Part shown: one piece after another, positions 24,191-32,997 of the stretch
Layout: every line of letters starts with the position of its first letter
Numbering within the stretch: the stretch's first letter is position 1
The notes under the pieces: generated by a model
The model's input: the letters and a program-made list of their open reading frames with translations, nothing else
Databases searched by the model: none
What the model was told of the DNA's origin: nothing
Source: Dyadobacter jiangsuensis
Lineage (GTDB): Bacteria; Bacteroidota; Bacteroidia; Cytophagales; Spirosomataceae
Assembly (NCBI RefSeq): GCF_003014695.1
Contig: NZ_PYAS01000005.1
Coordinates: forward strand, 1-64,000
DNA: 64,000 bases
Direction of reading: 5' to 3'
Program-made: the position numbers and the translations under genes

Positions 24191-26686
24191 ATGACCTCCC
24201 TATTCGAGGAAGAAATCACCTTATTTGCCGATCTGATCCTGCCGGTACCGATTCCGAACCTGTTTACGTACCGGGTTCCGCGGGAAATGGCTTCGCTGAT
24301 CAAGGTCGGGGCGAGGGTAATCGTGCAGTTTGGTCAGAAAAGGGTGATTACGGCCGTGGTGGCCCAGCTGCATTCCAACCCGCCGGTGAAATACCAGGCG
24401 AAGTATATTCTGGAATTGCTCGACGAACAGCCCATCGTGACCCAGCAGCAGCTCGAACTTTTTGCCTGGGTGGCTGAATATTACCTGTGCAATATCGGCG
24501 AAGTAATGAATGTGGCATTGCCGGCTGGCTTGAAAATCACCAGTCAATCGAGAATTCAGCTAAATCCCGAATTTGAATATGAAGAGCTGCTGACCGACCA
24601 GGAGATTCTTGTCGTGGAAGAAATTAAAAAGCATCAGACACTCTCCTATGAAGAAGTGGAAAGGCTTTTGCAGAAGTCCAATATAACTTCGATTATCAAA
24701 TCGCTGGTCGGGAAACGGGCGGTGATTTTGTATGAAGAAGTAAAAGAACGCTATAAGCCGAAAGTCGCGAAGAAAATCAGACTGACAGCCACCTATACCT
24801 CTAATGAAGCGCTTTCCAGGCTCGCCGCCGACCTCGACAAAACGCCCAAGCAGCAGGAAATCCTTTTGAAATACCTCAGTTTCATTCCGGTTTACAACAA
24901 CCCGGATTTGAACTACAAGGGTTTGGATAAATCGGTATTCAGCCAGGATGATACCATTTCGGACGCCTCGTTGAATACGCTCATCAAAAAAGGCATTTTC
25001 GAACAGTTCGAAATCTTCGTTTCCCGCTTCGACGAGATCCCCATGGGCAACATGGGCATCATTACGCTCACCGAAACCCAGAAAGAAGCTTCTCGGCAAA
25101 TCCACGAGCTTTTCCGCGAGAAGGAAGTGGTACTTCTGCACGGCATCACGGGCAGCGGTAAAACCGAAGTTTATATCGAGCTGATCAAACAGGCGCTCGA
25201 AAGCGGTACGCAGGTATTGTTCCTCCTTCCTGAAATCGCGCTGACGACACAGATTGTGATCCGGCTCCGGAAAGTATTCGGGGATGTAATGGGCATCTAC
25301 CATTCCAAATTCTCCGACAATGAGCGGGTAGAAGTTTGGAAAGGCATTCTGGATGGCAAATTCCAATTTGTGGTGGGCGTACGCTCGGCCATTTTCCTGC
25401 CATTCGATAACCTCGGTTTAATTATCGTGGACGAAGAGCATGAAACCTCCTACAAGCAGCACGACCCTGCACCGCGCTACAATGCACGCGACGTAGCAGT
25501 GATTATGTCGTACATGCACAAGGGTAAAACACTGCTCGGTTCGGCGACGCCTTCTCTGGAAAGCTATTTCCACGCGCAAAGCGGCCGGTACGGGCTCGTA
25601 GAAATGAAGCAGCGTTTTGGGAATGCCGCATTACCGCGTTTTGAGCTGATCGATACCAAAAAGGAAAAGCGGCAGAAGCAGATGAAGAACGAGTTTTCTT
25701 CCGTGCTCCTCAGCCATTTGGAATACAACCTTAAAAATAAGGAACAGACCATCCTCTTTCAGAACCGTCGCGGCTACTCCCCTTACCTGCAATGTGAGGA
25801 ATGCAACTGGATTTCGGAATGCGCCAATTGCGATGTGAGCCTCACCTACCACATGAAAGCGCGCGAGCTCCGCTGCCATTATTGCGGGCATAAGGAAGAG
25901 GTGCCGCGGACTTGCCCGCATTGCGGCTCGCCCAAAGTGAAAACGATGGGATACGGGACCGAAAAAATAGAGGAGGAGATCAATGTAATGTACCCCGAGG
26001 CACGTGTGCAGCGCATGGACCTGGATACCACGCGTGCTAAAAACGCTTATCAGCAAATCATTTCCGAGTTTGAAGAAGGAGGCATTGATATATTGGTAGG
26101 GACGCAGATGGTCAGTAAGGGCCTCGATTTCGACAATGTGAGCGTGGTCGGCATTTTCGACGCGGACCGCATTATCCACTTCCCCGAGTTCCGTGCTTCG
26201 GAAAGGGCGTTCCAGATGCTTACGCAGGTGAGCGGGCGGGCGGGAAGGCGTGCGGACAAGCCCGGGAAGGTGCTGATCCAAACCGCAAATCCGTCGCAGC
26301 CATTGCTCGAAAAGATCATCAACAATGACTACGAGGGAATGTACGAGACCGAAATCGCAGAGCGAGAGCGGTTCAGCTATCCGCCATTTACGCGGCTTAT
26401 CAAGGTTACTGTAAAGCATATCGACGAAGGAACTGCCGCGAGGGCTGCGAAAGTACTGGCCGAAAAACTGACGTCGCATTTGGGTGCCAGCAGGGTTCTG
26501 GGGCCGCAGCCGCCACTGGTCGAAAGAGTAAGAAATCAGTTTTTGTTCGATATTCTCATCAAACTTGAACGAGAAAAGATTAATTTTAAGGCGGCAAAGT
26601 CATTTATACAGGAAAAAGTAATTGACACTCTGACTGACAAGACGCTAAAAAGCATCCAGGTCGTGATCGACGTGGATTGTTTATAA
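24191..26686 (+). CDS. priA: Primosomal protein N' (PriA helicase)
   Basis: PriA is a 3'-5' DNA helicase that reloads the replisome at stalled forks. The 831-residue protein has an N-terminal DNA-binding region ('FTYRVPREMASLIKVGARV'), Walker A 'LHGITGSGKTEVY' (about 316), the DEEH box 'IVDEEHETSYKQHD' (about 412), 'LLGSATPSLES', and an eight-Cys zinc domain (CEEC...CANC...CHYC...CPHC, about 535-580), then 'GTQMVSKGLDFDNV' and 'QVSGRAGR'. All helicase motifs appear complete. It lies 27 nt upstream of pyk. Confidence 0.96.
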   Translation: MTSLFEEEITLFADLILPVPIPNLFTYRVPREMASLIKVGARVIVQFGQKRVITAVVAQLHSNPPVKYQAKYILELLDEQPIVTQQQLELFAWVAEYYLCNIGEVMNVALPAGLKITSQSRIQLNPEFEYEELLTDQEILVVEEIKKHQTLSYEEVERLLQKSNITSIIKSLVGKRAVILYEEVKERYKPKVAKKIRLTATYTSNEALSRLAADLDKTPKQQEILLKYLSFIPVYNNPDLNYKGLDKSVFSQDDTISDASLNTLIKKGIFEQFEIFVSRFDEIPMGNMGIITLTETQKEASRQIHELFREKEVVLLHGITGSGKTEVYIELIKQALESGTQVLFLLPEIALTTQIVIRLRKVFGDVMGIYHSKFSDNERVEVWKGILDGKFQFVVGVRSAIFLPFDNLGLIIVDEEHETSYKQHDPAPRYNARDVAVIMSYMHKGKTLLGSATPSLESYFHAQSGRYGLVEMKQRFGNAALPRFELIDTKKEKRQKQMKNEFSSVLLSHLEYNLKNKEQTILFQNRRGYSPYLQCEECNWISECANCDVSLTYHMKARELRCHYCGHKEEVPRTCPHCGSPKVKTMGYGTEKIEEEINVMYPEARVQRMDLDTTRAKNAYQQIISEFEEGGIDILVGTQMVSKGLDFDNVSVVGIFDADRIIHFPEFRASERAFQMLTQVSGRAGRRADKPGKVLIQTANPSQPLLEKIINNDYEGMYETEIAERERFSYPPFTRLIKVTVKHIDEGTAARAAKVLAEKLTSHLGASRVLGPQPPLVERVRNQFLFDILIKLEREKINFKAAKSFIQEKVIDTLTDKTLKSIQVVIDVDCL

Positions 26687-26713
26687 AAACATCATTTACT
26701 GCACATTAACTTT

Positions 26714-28153
26714 ATGTCTTCCAAAAAAACCAGAATTGTTGCAACCGTAGGCCCGACCTCGGAATCGAAAGAAACATTATATGCATTGGCCAAAGCAGGA
26801 GTGAACGTGTTTCGTCTCAACTTCTCCCACGGCTCCCACGCTGACCACCTGCAAAGACTTACCAACATCCGCGAGATCAACGAAGAGCATGGCCTTAACC
26901 TGGCTATCCTTCAAGATTTGCAAGGACCTAAAATTCGTATCGGTCTGGTGGCTGAAAAAGACGGCGTTCTGATCGAACCTGGCAAAAAACTCATCCTTTC
27001 CAACACAGAGGTACTCGGTACCGCCGAGAAAGTGAGCACGCCTTACGACGGAATGTACAATGATGTGAAGATCGGTGACCGCGTGTTGATGGATGATGGT
27101 AAACTGGAAGTGCTGGTAACAGGCATCGATGGAAGTGACGTGATCACCGAGGTTATCTATGGTGGTTACCTGAAATCCAAGAAAGGCGTTAACCTCCCTA
27201 ATACAAAGGTTTCTATGCCTTCGGTAACGCCTAAGGACTGGGAAGACCTGGACTTTGGCCTGGAAAACAATGTGGAATGGATCGCATTGTCGTTCGTACG
27301 TACTGCCGAGGAAATCACGAAAGTGAAGGAATATATCGCCAACAAAGGCAAACATGCCCGCGTTGTTGCGAAAATCGAGAAACCTGAGGCAATCCTCAAT
27401 ATCGACGAGATCATCGAAGCTACCGACGCTATCATGGTGGCGCGTGGTGACCTCGGGGTTGAGCTTCCTGCCGAAGAGGTTCCGATGATCCAGAAAATGA
27501 TCGTTGAAAAATGCAACCGTGCCGGCAAGCCCGTAATTGTGGCTACGCAAATGCTGGAATCCATGATCGAAAGCCCACGCGCAACCCGCGCCGAGCTGAA
27601 CGACGTGGCTAACTCGGTACTCGACGGCGCTGATGCCGTAATGCTTTCGGCAGAAACGGCTTCGGGTAAATATCCTATCCTGGCCGTAGAAAGCATGAGC
27701 CGCACCATCGAAAAAGTGGAAGCGAGCGCCAACAGCATCTATTTCAAACACCATGCAGCCGTTAACGATTCACCAGGTGCATACAAGCTGAACGACAACG
27801 TGGTAATGAGCGCATGCCGTCTGGCACGTGATACGCAGGCTGCGGCGATCATCGGTATCACCCGCTCGGGCTATACTTCTTTCCGCCTGTCGCACCACCG
27901 TCCGAAAGCCAACTTGCTGATCTTCACATCGAACAGAATGCTGATGAACCAGCTGGCATTGTACTGGGGTACCAAGGTATTCTACTACGATCGCGACCAG
28001 GGTGTTTCGACTGACGACCTCATCGAGGACATCAAAACTTTCCTCGTAGAAAAGGGCGAATTGCAGAAAGGCGACGTGTTCATCAACACATTGAGCATGC
28101 CGGTTTCCAGACAGCGCAAGACGAATACGGTGAAGTTGAGTGTGGTAGAATAA
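26714..28153 (+). CDS. pyk: Pyruvate kinase
   Basis: The last step of glycolysis: phosphoenolpyruvate + ADP to pyruvate + ATP. The 479-residue protein has 'RIVATVGPTSES', 'FRLNFSHG' (substrate and K+ site), 'LQDLQGPKIRIG', 'VAKIEKPEAILNIDEII' with the catalytic Lys, 'DAIMVARGDLGVELP', 'VATQMLESMIESPRATRAEL' and 'DAVMLSAETASGKYP'. The length and all active-site blocks are normal. It is followed by a strong terminator. Confidence 0.97.
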   Translation: MSSKKTRIVATVGPTSESKETLYALAKAGVNVFRLNFSHGSHADHLQRLTNIREINEEHGLNLAILQDLQGPKIRIGLVAEKDGVLIEPGKKLILSNTEVLGTAEKVSTPYDGMYNDVKIGDRVLMDDGKLEVLVTGIDGSDVITEVIYGGYLKSKKGVNLPNTKVSMPSVTPKDWEDLDFGLENNVEWIALSFVRTAEEITKVKEYIANKGKHARVVAKIEKPEAILNIDEIIEATDAIMVARGDLGVELPAEEVPMIQKMIVEKCNRAGKPVIVATQMLESMIESPRATRAELNDVANSVLDGADAVMLSAETASGKYPILAVESMSRTIEKVEASANSIYFKHHAAVNDSPGAYKLNDNVVMSACRLARDTQAAAIIGITRSGYTSFRLSHHRPKANLLIFTSNRMLMNQLALYWGTKVFYYDRDQGVSTDDLIEDIKTFLVEKGELQKGDVFINTLSMPVSRQRKTNTVKLSVVE

Positions 28154-28172
28154 GCATTACGAAGACCATATT

Positions 28173-28214
28173 AGAAGGGCGGCGGAATCACATTCCGTCG
28201 CCCTTCTGCTTTTT
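28173..28214 (+). terminator. Intrinsic terminator after pyk
   Basis: 16-bp stem (28173-28188 with 28192-28207, one G-U pair, 3-nt loop) followed by GCTTTTT. Confidence 0.88.
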
Positions 28215-28253
28215 CGGCCGCAGGGTCATTGAGCACGTTACCCTGCACATTGG

Positions 28254-28286
28254 ATTGAAAATCAGGAGATAAATTTTGTATATTCG
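28254..28286 (+). promoter_or_regulatory. Possible promoter of the first Uma2 gene
   Basis: ATTG (28254-28257), a 21-bp spacer and TATATTCG (28279-28286, one mismatch to TAnnTTTG), 23 bp before the ATG. Confidence 0.3.
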
Positions 28287-28309
28287 ATTATGAGCTAAAC
28301 GATCAGACT

Positions 28310-28933
28310 ATGATTGCTTCACCTACACCAGGCCGAGACATTCCGGAAAATGCCCTTGAAGAAAGCATTCCTAATTCATTGATCCGCGAGATCATTGATG
28401 GAAAGCCTTACTACTACAAAGGCTACCGGGAAGTGCTCGCCGGCAATATGAATGAAGATGGCATTATGGGTTGCTGTACGATACAGACATTTATCATTAC
28501 CTATCTGGTTCGCATCCTTTTTCGTTCAGTCGACGAAAGTAAGTATCTGATTGCCACTAATGAGCCAGGCCTCCATATTAATAGAAGAAACAATCTCGCT
28601 TCGGATATTATGGTTTTTGATTACGATATTCTCACCATAGACCAAATCAATCTAAATTATGCACAGGTTCCCCCAGCAGTATGCATTGAAGTGGACACGC
28701 GTGTGGAACTTAACGATGCCGCCGAAAGTGAATATGTGACGTTGAAGACAATGAAGCTGCTCGAATTTGGAGTAGGAAAAGTGATTTGGTTCTTCACGAA
28801 AACAAAGAAAGTAATGATCGCCACACCTGGCAATTGGACAACCTTTGACTGGAATAATGAAGTTTTGCTAATGCCAAATGCACTATGCAACGTAGGCCAG
28901 CATCTCCGGAGTAGAGGGTTTAAATTTGCATAG
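28310..28933 (+). CDS. Uma2-family (DUF820) putative PD-(D/E)XK nuclease
   Basis: A 207-residue soluble protein. 'NLASDIMVFDYDIL' (about 98-111) and 'PPAVCIEVDTRVELND' (about 122-137) supply the D...ExD-type acidic residues of the restriction-endonuclease-like Uma2 fold, and 'MKLLEFGVGKVIWFFTKTKKVMI' is the following conserved region (usually 'Y...GV.EYW'). The typical Lys after ExD is not obvious, so catalytic competence is uncertain. Uma2 proteins are very numerous in cyanobacteria and some Bacteroidota; their biological role is unsettled. A second, more canonical member is at 35332-35952. Confidence 0.7.
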   Translation: MIASPTPGRDIPENALEESIPNSLIREIIDGKPYYYKGYREVLAGNMNEDGIMGCCTIQTFIITYLVRILFRSVDESKYLIATNEPGLHINRRNNLASDIMVFDYDILTIDQINLNYAQVPPAVCIEVDTRVELNDAAESEYVTLKTMKLLEFGVGKVIWFFTKTKKVMIATPGNWTTFDWNNEVLLMPNALCNVGQHLRSRGFKFA

Positions 28934-28957
28934 AAAATAAACAACTGATAATCAGCC

Positions 28958-28998
28958 AAAACCGTCACATACCACAGTGATGGTTTTTATTTTTTTAC
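28958..28998 (+). terminator. Intrinsic terminator after the first Uma2 gene
   Basis: 11-bp stem (28958-28968 with 28977-28987, one G-U pair) followed by a run of T residues to about 28996. Confidence 0.8.
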
Positions 28999-29001
28999 AA
29001 T

Positions 29002-29036
29002 AACTAATAAAATAGTTTTGAAACTAACAAAATAGT
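29002..29036. promoter_or_regulatory. Two tandem dyad operators, probable BlaI-type binding sites
   Basis: ACTAATAAAATAGT (29003-29016) and ACTAACAAAATAGT (29023-29036) share the dyad ACTA-N6-TAGT and are spaced exactly 20 bp (two helical turns). The first extends to AACTA/TAGTT. They flank and overlap the -33 element and spacer of the promoter of the BlaI-like gene, where an autorepressor would be expected to bind. Confidence 0.65.
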
Positions 29037-29046
29037 AATACATTTG
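29017..29046 (+). promoter_or_regulatory. Promoter of the BlaI/M56 operon
   Basis: TTTG (29017-29020), an 18-bp spacer and TACATTTG (29039-29046) match both halves of the Bacteroidota vegetative consensus. The -7 lies 43 bp before the ATG at 29089, which rules out the longer frame starting at the TTG inside the -7 element. Confidence 0.75.
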
Positions 29047-29088
29047 AATTACCCATTACTTATAACCCATTTTAAAGAAAGAAACATT

Positions 29089-29463
29089 ATGGAAATCCGT
29101 AACCTGACGAGGGCAGAGGAAGAGGTCATGAGAATTCTCTGGCAGCTGAAAAAGGCTTTTGTGAAAGACATCCTTGCCGAAATGCCCGAGCCCAAACCGG
29201 CCTACAACACCGTATCCACGATCATCCGCATTCTCGAGAAGAAAGAGGTGGTAGGCTACAATGCGTACGGGAAAACGCACGAATACTACCCCCTTATCTC
29301 GGAGGAGGAATATAAACGACACGAAATGAAGCAGTTGATGGTTAACTACTTCGACAATTCGCTGCCGAACCTGGTTTCCTTTTTTGTAAAGGATAATGAT
29401 CTGAACACCAAAGACCTGGACGAGATCATGAAGCTGATTAACCAACATAAAAACGACCAGTAA
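29089..29463 (+). CDS. BlaI/MecI-family winged-helix repressor
   Basis: A 124-residue DNA-binding protein: 'LTRAEEEVMRILWQL' (helix 1), 'VKDILAEMPEPKPAYNTVSTIIRILEKKEVV' in segments forming the recognition helix and wing, then a C-terminal dimerisation helix pair. BlaI/MecI repressors bind short dyads in their own promoters and are inactivated when an M56 membrane peptidase senses a signal. Here the peptidase gene follows after 14 nt and two matching dyads lie in the promoter, so autoregulation is well supported. The start is ATG 29089 with an A-rich leader. Confidence 0.92.
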   Translation: MEIRNLTRAEEEVMRILWQLKKAFVKDILAEMPEPKPAYNTVSTIIRILEKKEVVGYNAYGKTHEYYPLISEEEYKRHEMKQLMVNYFDNSLPNLVSFFVKDNDLNTKDLDEIMKLINQHKNDQ

Positions 29464-29477
29464 ACCGTCTGTTAGCC

Positions 29478-31070
29478 ATGGAAAATTTCATATACATCGG
29501 CAAGGTGAGCCTTTACTGGGTGTTGCTGTACCTCTGTTACTGGTTGATGCTGCGCAAGCACACGTTCTTCCAATGGAACCGCTGGTATTTGCTGGGCTCC
29601 CTCTTCATTGCCTTCGCACTGCCTGAGATCATTTACCCGGCCTCAGCACCCGAACTGCCCGTGATATACGAGGTGACTGCCTCCACATTCAACGTGATCC
29701 GAACGAAGCCGGAAGAACCCGAAGCCTGGACATGGATGCAGATCCTTACAATGATTTACATCGCCGGACTCGCCGTAGCTGCTACGCAACTGGCAAGGAA
29801 CATCGCTCAACTCGCGCAATACCTGCGTTCAGGCGAGCGTGTTGAGCTGGAAGACTGCACGGTGATCCTGATCGACTCTAACCAGGTGGGTTCGTTCTCG
29901 TTTCTGAAATGGATCGTCATTAACCGTAATGATTATGAAAACCACTTCGACGCCATTTTGCGGCACGAAATGGTGCATACCGAACAGCGGCACAGTTTGG
30001 ATATTCTTCTGATTGAAATTATAAGAACCATTTTCTGGTTCAACCCGGTGCTGCTGTTGTACAAGCGGTCGCTGCAAGAAATTCACGAGTACCTGGCCGA
30101 TGCGCAAGCCCCGAACCGTGAATATTACGCTCAGTTTCTCGTAGCATATGCGCTCAACGCGCCTGTCGCGTCGCTGACGAACCACTTTTTCAAACCATCT
30201 CAATTAAAAAACCGTATTCAGATGATCTATAAGAACCGCACATCCAAATGGATGCTGGGCACCTACGTGGTTGCCGCAACACTGATCGGAACCAGCGCAC
30301 TTTTCGTCGCCGGCTGCGAGAGCCAGGTTTCAAAGGAGAATGAGGTAGTAAAGACGGAATCAAAAGCAGGTGATAACGAACGGATTTTCACAGTTGTGGA
30401 AGAGCAGCCGGAATATCCCGGCGGCAACGAAGAAATGTTTAAGTTTCTTGGTCGGAAGATCCATTACCCTTCATCCGCATCGAGGGCCGGTATACAAGGC
30501 AAGGTCTTTGTCAATTTCATTGTGACGTCGGAAGGAGATATCAAAGATGTAAAAGTCCTGAAAGGAATTGGCTACGGATGCGACGAAGAAGCGGTCCGGG
30601 TGATTTCCAAATTCCCTAAATGGACCCCGGGCAAGCAGAGTGGAAAAGCCGTTAGTGTGAAATTCACGGTTCCCATCAATTTCCAACTCGCGGAAGTAGG
30701 CGAAGACGCAAATACCGACGGCGAAACAACGATTGTCGGATTCAAGCCAGTGTCACAGCCCGTAATTCAAAAACCGAAAGAGGAAACCATACTGCAAGGT
30801 GAGACTTTCGAAGCACAGCCTGAAATGCAAACTGGGGATAAATTTGAATCAAGAATACAAGTACGCTGGCCGGAAGGAGAACCGGCATTTGCGGCTAACC
30901 AGCCTCTATACATATTGGACGGCGAAATGTTGGAAGACGGCAGCCAGATCAAAGCGCTGGATCCCAATACAATCAAGAGCATCAGCGTACTTAAAAATCC
31001 GCAATCTACGAGTATCTATGGCTCAAAAGGGGCGAACGGTGTCGTTTCAATCATTACCAAAAGCAAATAG
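29478..31070 (+). CDS. M56 (BlaR1-like) membrane peptidase fused to TonB C-terminal and receptor-plug-like domains
   Basis: A 530-residue protein. Four membrane helices (about 5-25, 36-54, 84-106, 258-279) frame the M56 metallopeptidase domain with the zinc motif HEMVH (163-167) and 'HEYLADAQ' (203-210, third ligand Glu). The periplasmic part holds a TonB C-terminal-like domain ('YPGGNEEMFKFLGRKIHYP' to 'VKFTVPINF', about 312-402) and ends in a stretch (475-530) that resembles the plug of SusC-type TonB receptors: 'PLYILDGEML', 'IKSISVLKNPQSTSIYGSKG', 'NGVVSIITKSK'. The protein probably senses an envelope signal and cleaves or de-represses BlaI. A sensor ending in a plug-like peptide is unusual and could let it contact outer-membrane transporters (inference). 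Confidence 0.88.
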   Translation: MENFIYIGKVSLYWVLLYLCYWLMLRKHTFFQWNRWYLLGSLFIAFALPEIIYPASAPELPVIYEVTASTFNVIRTKPEEPEAWTWMQILTMIYIAGLAVAATQLARNIAQLAQYLRSGERVELEDCTVILIDSNQVGSFSFLKWIVINRNDYENHFDAILRHEMVHTEQRHSLDILLIEIIRTIFWFNPVLLLYKRSLQEIHEYLADAQAPNREYYAQFLVAYALNAPVASLTNHFFKPSQLKNRIQMIYKNRTSKWMLGTYVVAATLIGTSALFVAGCESQVSKENEVVKTESKAGDNERIFTVVEEQPEYPGGNEEMFKFLGRKIHYPSSASRAGIQGKVFVNFIVTSEGDIKDVKVLKGIGYGCDEEAVRVISKFPKWTPGKQSGKAVSVKFTVPINFQLAEVGEDANTDGETTIVGFKPVSQPVIQKPKEETILQGETFEAQPEMQTGDKFESRIQVRWPEGEPAFAANQPLYILDGEMLEDGSQIKALDPNTIKSISVLKNPQSTSIYGSKGANGVVSIITKSK

Positions 31071-31091
31071 CCCTCTGTAACACCGCCCTGC

Positions 31092-32924
31092 ATGGAAACG
31101 CTCCTCTATCTGGCAAAAGTCAATATGTACTGGCTGCTTTTTTATGCTTGCTATTGGCTTTTGCTTCGAAAACATACCTTCTTTCACTGGAACCGTTTTT
31201 ACCTGCTGAGCACGCTGCTGATTGCATTTGCATTGCCTGCCATCCATTTTGCGGAGCCGGTTACGACTATCTACGTTCCGGAGACCGTGTACCAGAAAGC
31301 CACGATCTCCGTAGCCGTAATCGCCGACCAAACGCCGGAAACAGGTATTAACTTATGGGTCTGGGTATCCGGGCTCTATGTCGTCTGCGCATTGATCATG
31401 GTCTGGAAATTCACTTTAAGCCTCTTCACGATCCGCAAAATGATAGGCCAAAGTGAAAGATTCGATATGGGCGATTACACATTAATGATGTTGCCCGAAA
31501 ACCGCACCAGTCGGAGCGGGAGCTCGTTTTCATTCTTTCGCTGGCTGTTTCTAAGTTCCCATGACTACCACCACAATCCCGACACAATCATCCGGCACGA
31601 GTGTGAGCATATCCGGCAATGGCACACAGCGGATATCCTGTTGATCGAGCTATTGAAAATCGTTTTCTGGATTAACCCGGTTGTCTGGCTTTACAAACGC
31701 TCGATAGAAACCGTCCACGAATACCTGGCCGATCAGTCGGTGCCGAACCGGAACGACTATGCCTCATTCCTGGTCGCCTACGCAATGCGCAGCCCCGGCA
31801 TTACCATTGCCAATCATTTTTTCAATTCCTCACTACTAAAAAGCAGGATCCGGATGATTTACAAAAAACGCAGTTCACGGTGGTTGCTGACCAAATACCT
31901 GATGGTCCTATCGGTTGTCGCATGTTCGGTCGCCACCTCGGCTTCCCCATACCCATTGCAGGCGATCGATCAGCTCAAAGCGGAGGTTGAAAAGACGATA
32001 CGTGTCAGAGGGCTCATTATCGATGAAACCGACGGACCGGTCGAGGATGCTGCCGTCATCATAGCGGGAACGACCCGCGGTACAACCACCGGTAGCGACG
32101 GCCGGTTTGAGTTGCGCGACGTACCAGCCAATTCCAAGCTCGTGATCACACACGTTGCGTATGAAACGCAGGAATTCAAGCTCACAGATAATAATCAGGA
32201 ACTCGGACTGATCGTCAAAAAGGCTGTAAACCAAATTACAGGCCCGGTAGTTGTCGGTCGGCCGATAGTCGACGGTAATACTACACCTCCTTCAACCACT
32301 GCGCCAGTCGGTGATGAAATGAAAATAGTTGAGCAACGGCCCTCATTTCCGGGCGGTAACGAGGCATTAATGCAATACCTTGTGCAAAATCTGCAATACC
32401 CGGAAGCAGCTCGCAAAATAAATGTGGAGGCGATCGCTCTGGTGTCTTTCACAGTCGATAAAAACGGCGATATCCGCAATGCCAAAAGTCTGAAAAACAT
32501 TGGCTATGGCATTGATAAAGAGGCCTTGCGCGTTGTAAACGAAATGCCGAAATGGAGCCCAGCAGTGCAGAACGGGAGGCCGGTCGAAATGGAATATACT
32601 TTGGAAGTCAATTTTAAACTGGATAAAGAAAACCAGGACAAACGCCAAGGCTTTTTAAATTTCAGATCAAACAGCTTTTCACCGGTTCCGAATATGGAGG
32701 AAATAGATGCCTTTTTCAACGGGAAGCTGAACCTCTATAAATGGGGAAAGTTTACGGATATTGCCGTGAATGGTCCATGGACCGTCATCCCAAAAACTCA
32801 GGCCAACGAACATAACGATCCGCAAACGGGCAAATACAAGCAAATCAGATATGGACTAACCAGCCGCGTTTACGCAACTCCCTCGTGGACTTATACACCA
32901 CTGAAATACCGTAAAACCTATTAA
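31092..32924 (+). CDS. M56 membrane peptidase with CarboxypepD_reg-like and TonB C-terminal domains
   Basis: A 610-residue paralogue of the preceding gene. The N-terminal 260 residues align closely: 'YWLLLRKHTFFHWNRFYLL', zinc motif HECEH (169-173), 'HEYLADQSVPNR'. After the fourth membrane helix (about 264-284) comes a CarboxypepD_reg-like beta domain (about 303-375: 'IRVRGLIIDETDGPVEDAAV', 'GTTTGSDGRFELRDV'), then a TonB C-terminal-like domain (about 410-510: 'FPGGNEALMQYLVQNLQYPE'), and a unique tail of about 100 residues. It is cotranscribed with the first sensor (21-nt gap). Two sensors behind one repressor suggest two signals or a receptor pair. Confidence 0.88.
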   Translation: METLLYLAKVNMYWLLFYACYWLLLRKHTFFHWNRFYLLSTLLIAFALPAIHFAEPVTTIYVPETVYQKATISVAVIADQTPETGINLWVWVSGLYVVCALIMVWKFTLSLFTIRKMIGQSERFDMGDYTLMMLPENRTSRSGSSFSFFRWLFLSSHDYHHNPDTIIRHECEHIRQWHTADILLIELLKIVFWINPVVWLYKRSIETVHEYLADQSVPNRNDYASFLVAYAMRSPGITIANHFFNSSLLKSRIRMIYKKRSSRWLLTKYLMVLSVVACSVATSASPYPLQAIDQLKAEVEKTIRVRGLIIDETDGPVEDAAVIIAGTTRGTTTGSDGRFELRDVPANSKLVITHVAYETQEFKLTDNNQELGLIVKKAVNQITGPVVVGRPIVDGNTTPPSTTAPVGDEMKIVEQRPSFPGGNEALMQYLVQNLQYPEAARKINVEAIALVSFTVDKNGDIRNAKSLKNIGYGIDKEALRVVNEMPKWSPAVQNGRPVEMEYTLEVNFKLDKENQDKRQGFLNFRSNSFSPVPNMEEIDAFFNGKLNLYKWGKFTDIAVNGPWTVIPKTQANEHNDPQTGKYKQIRYGLTSRVYATPSWTYTPLKYRKTY

Positions 32925-32997
32925 ACTCGTATTTCAGCCACTTTTCTGCCCTTAAATCCTGATATTTGGAAGAGTAATTAACCTATTCTTCCGATTC

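Noticed and set aside
26777..27754. Long open frame antisense to pyk
   Set aside because: It is a codon-bias shadow: it has no start context and no recognisable motifs, and pyk on the other strand is complete. The same holds for long antisense frames over glf, priA, typA and gdhA.
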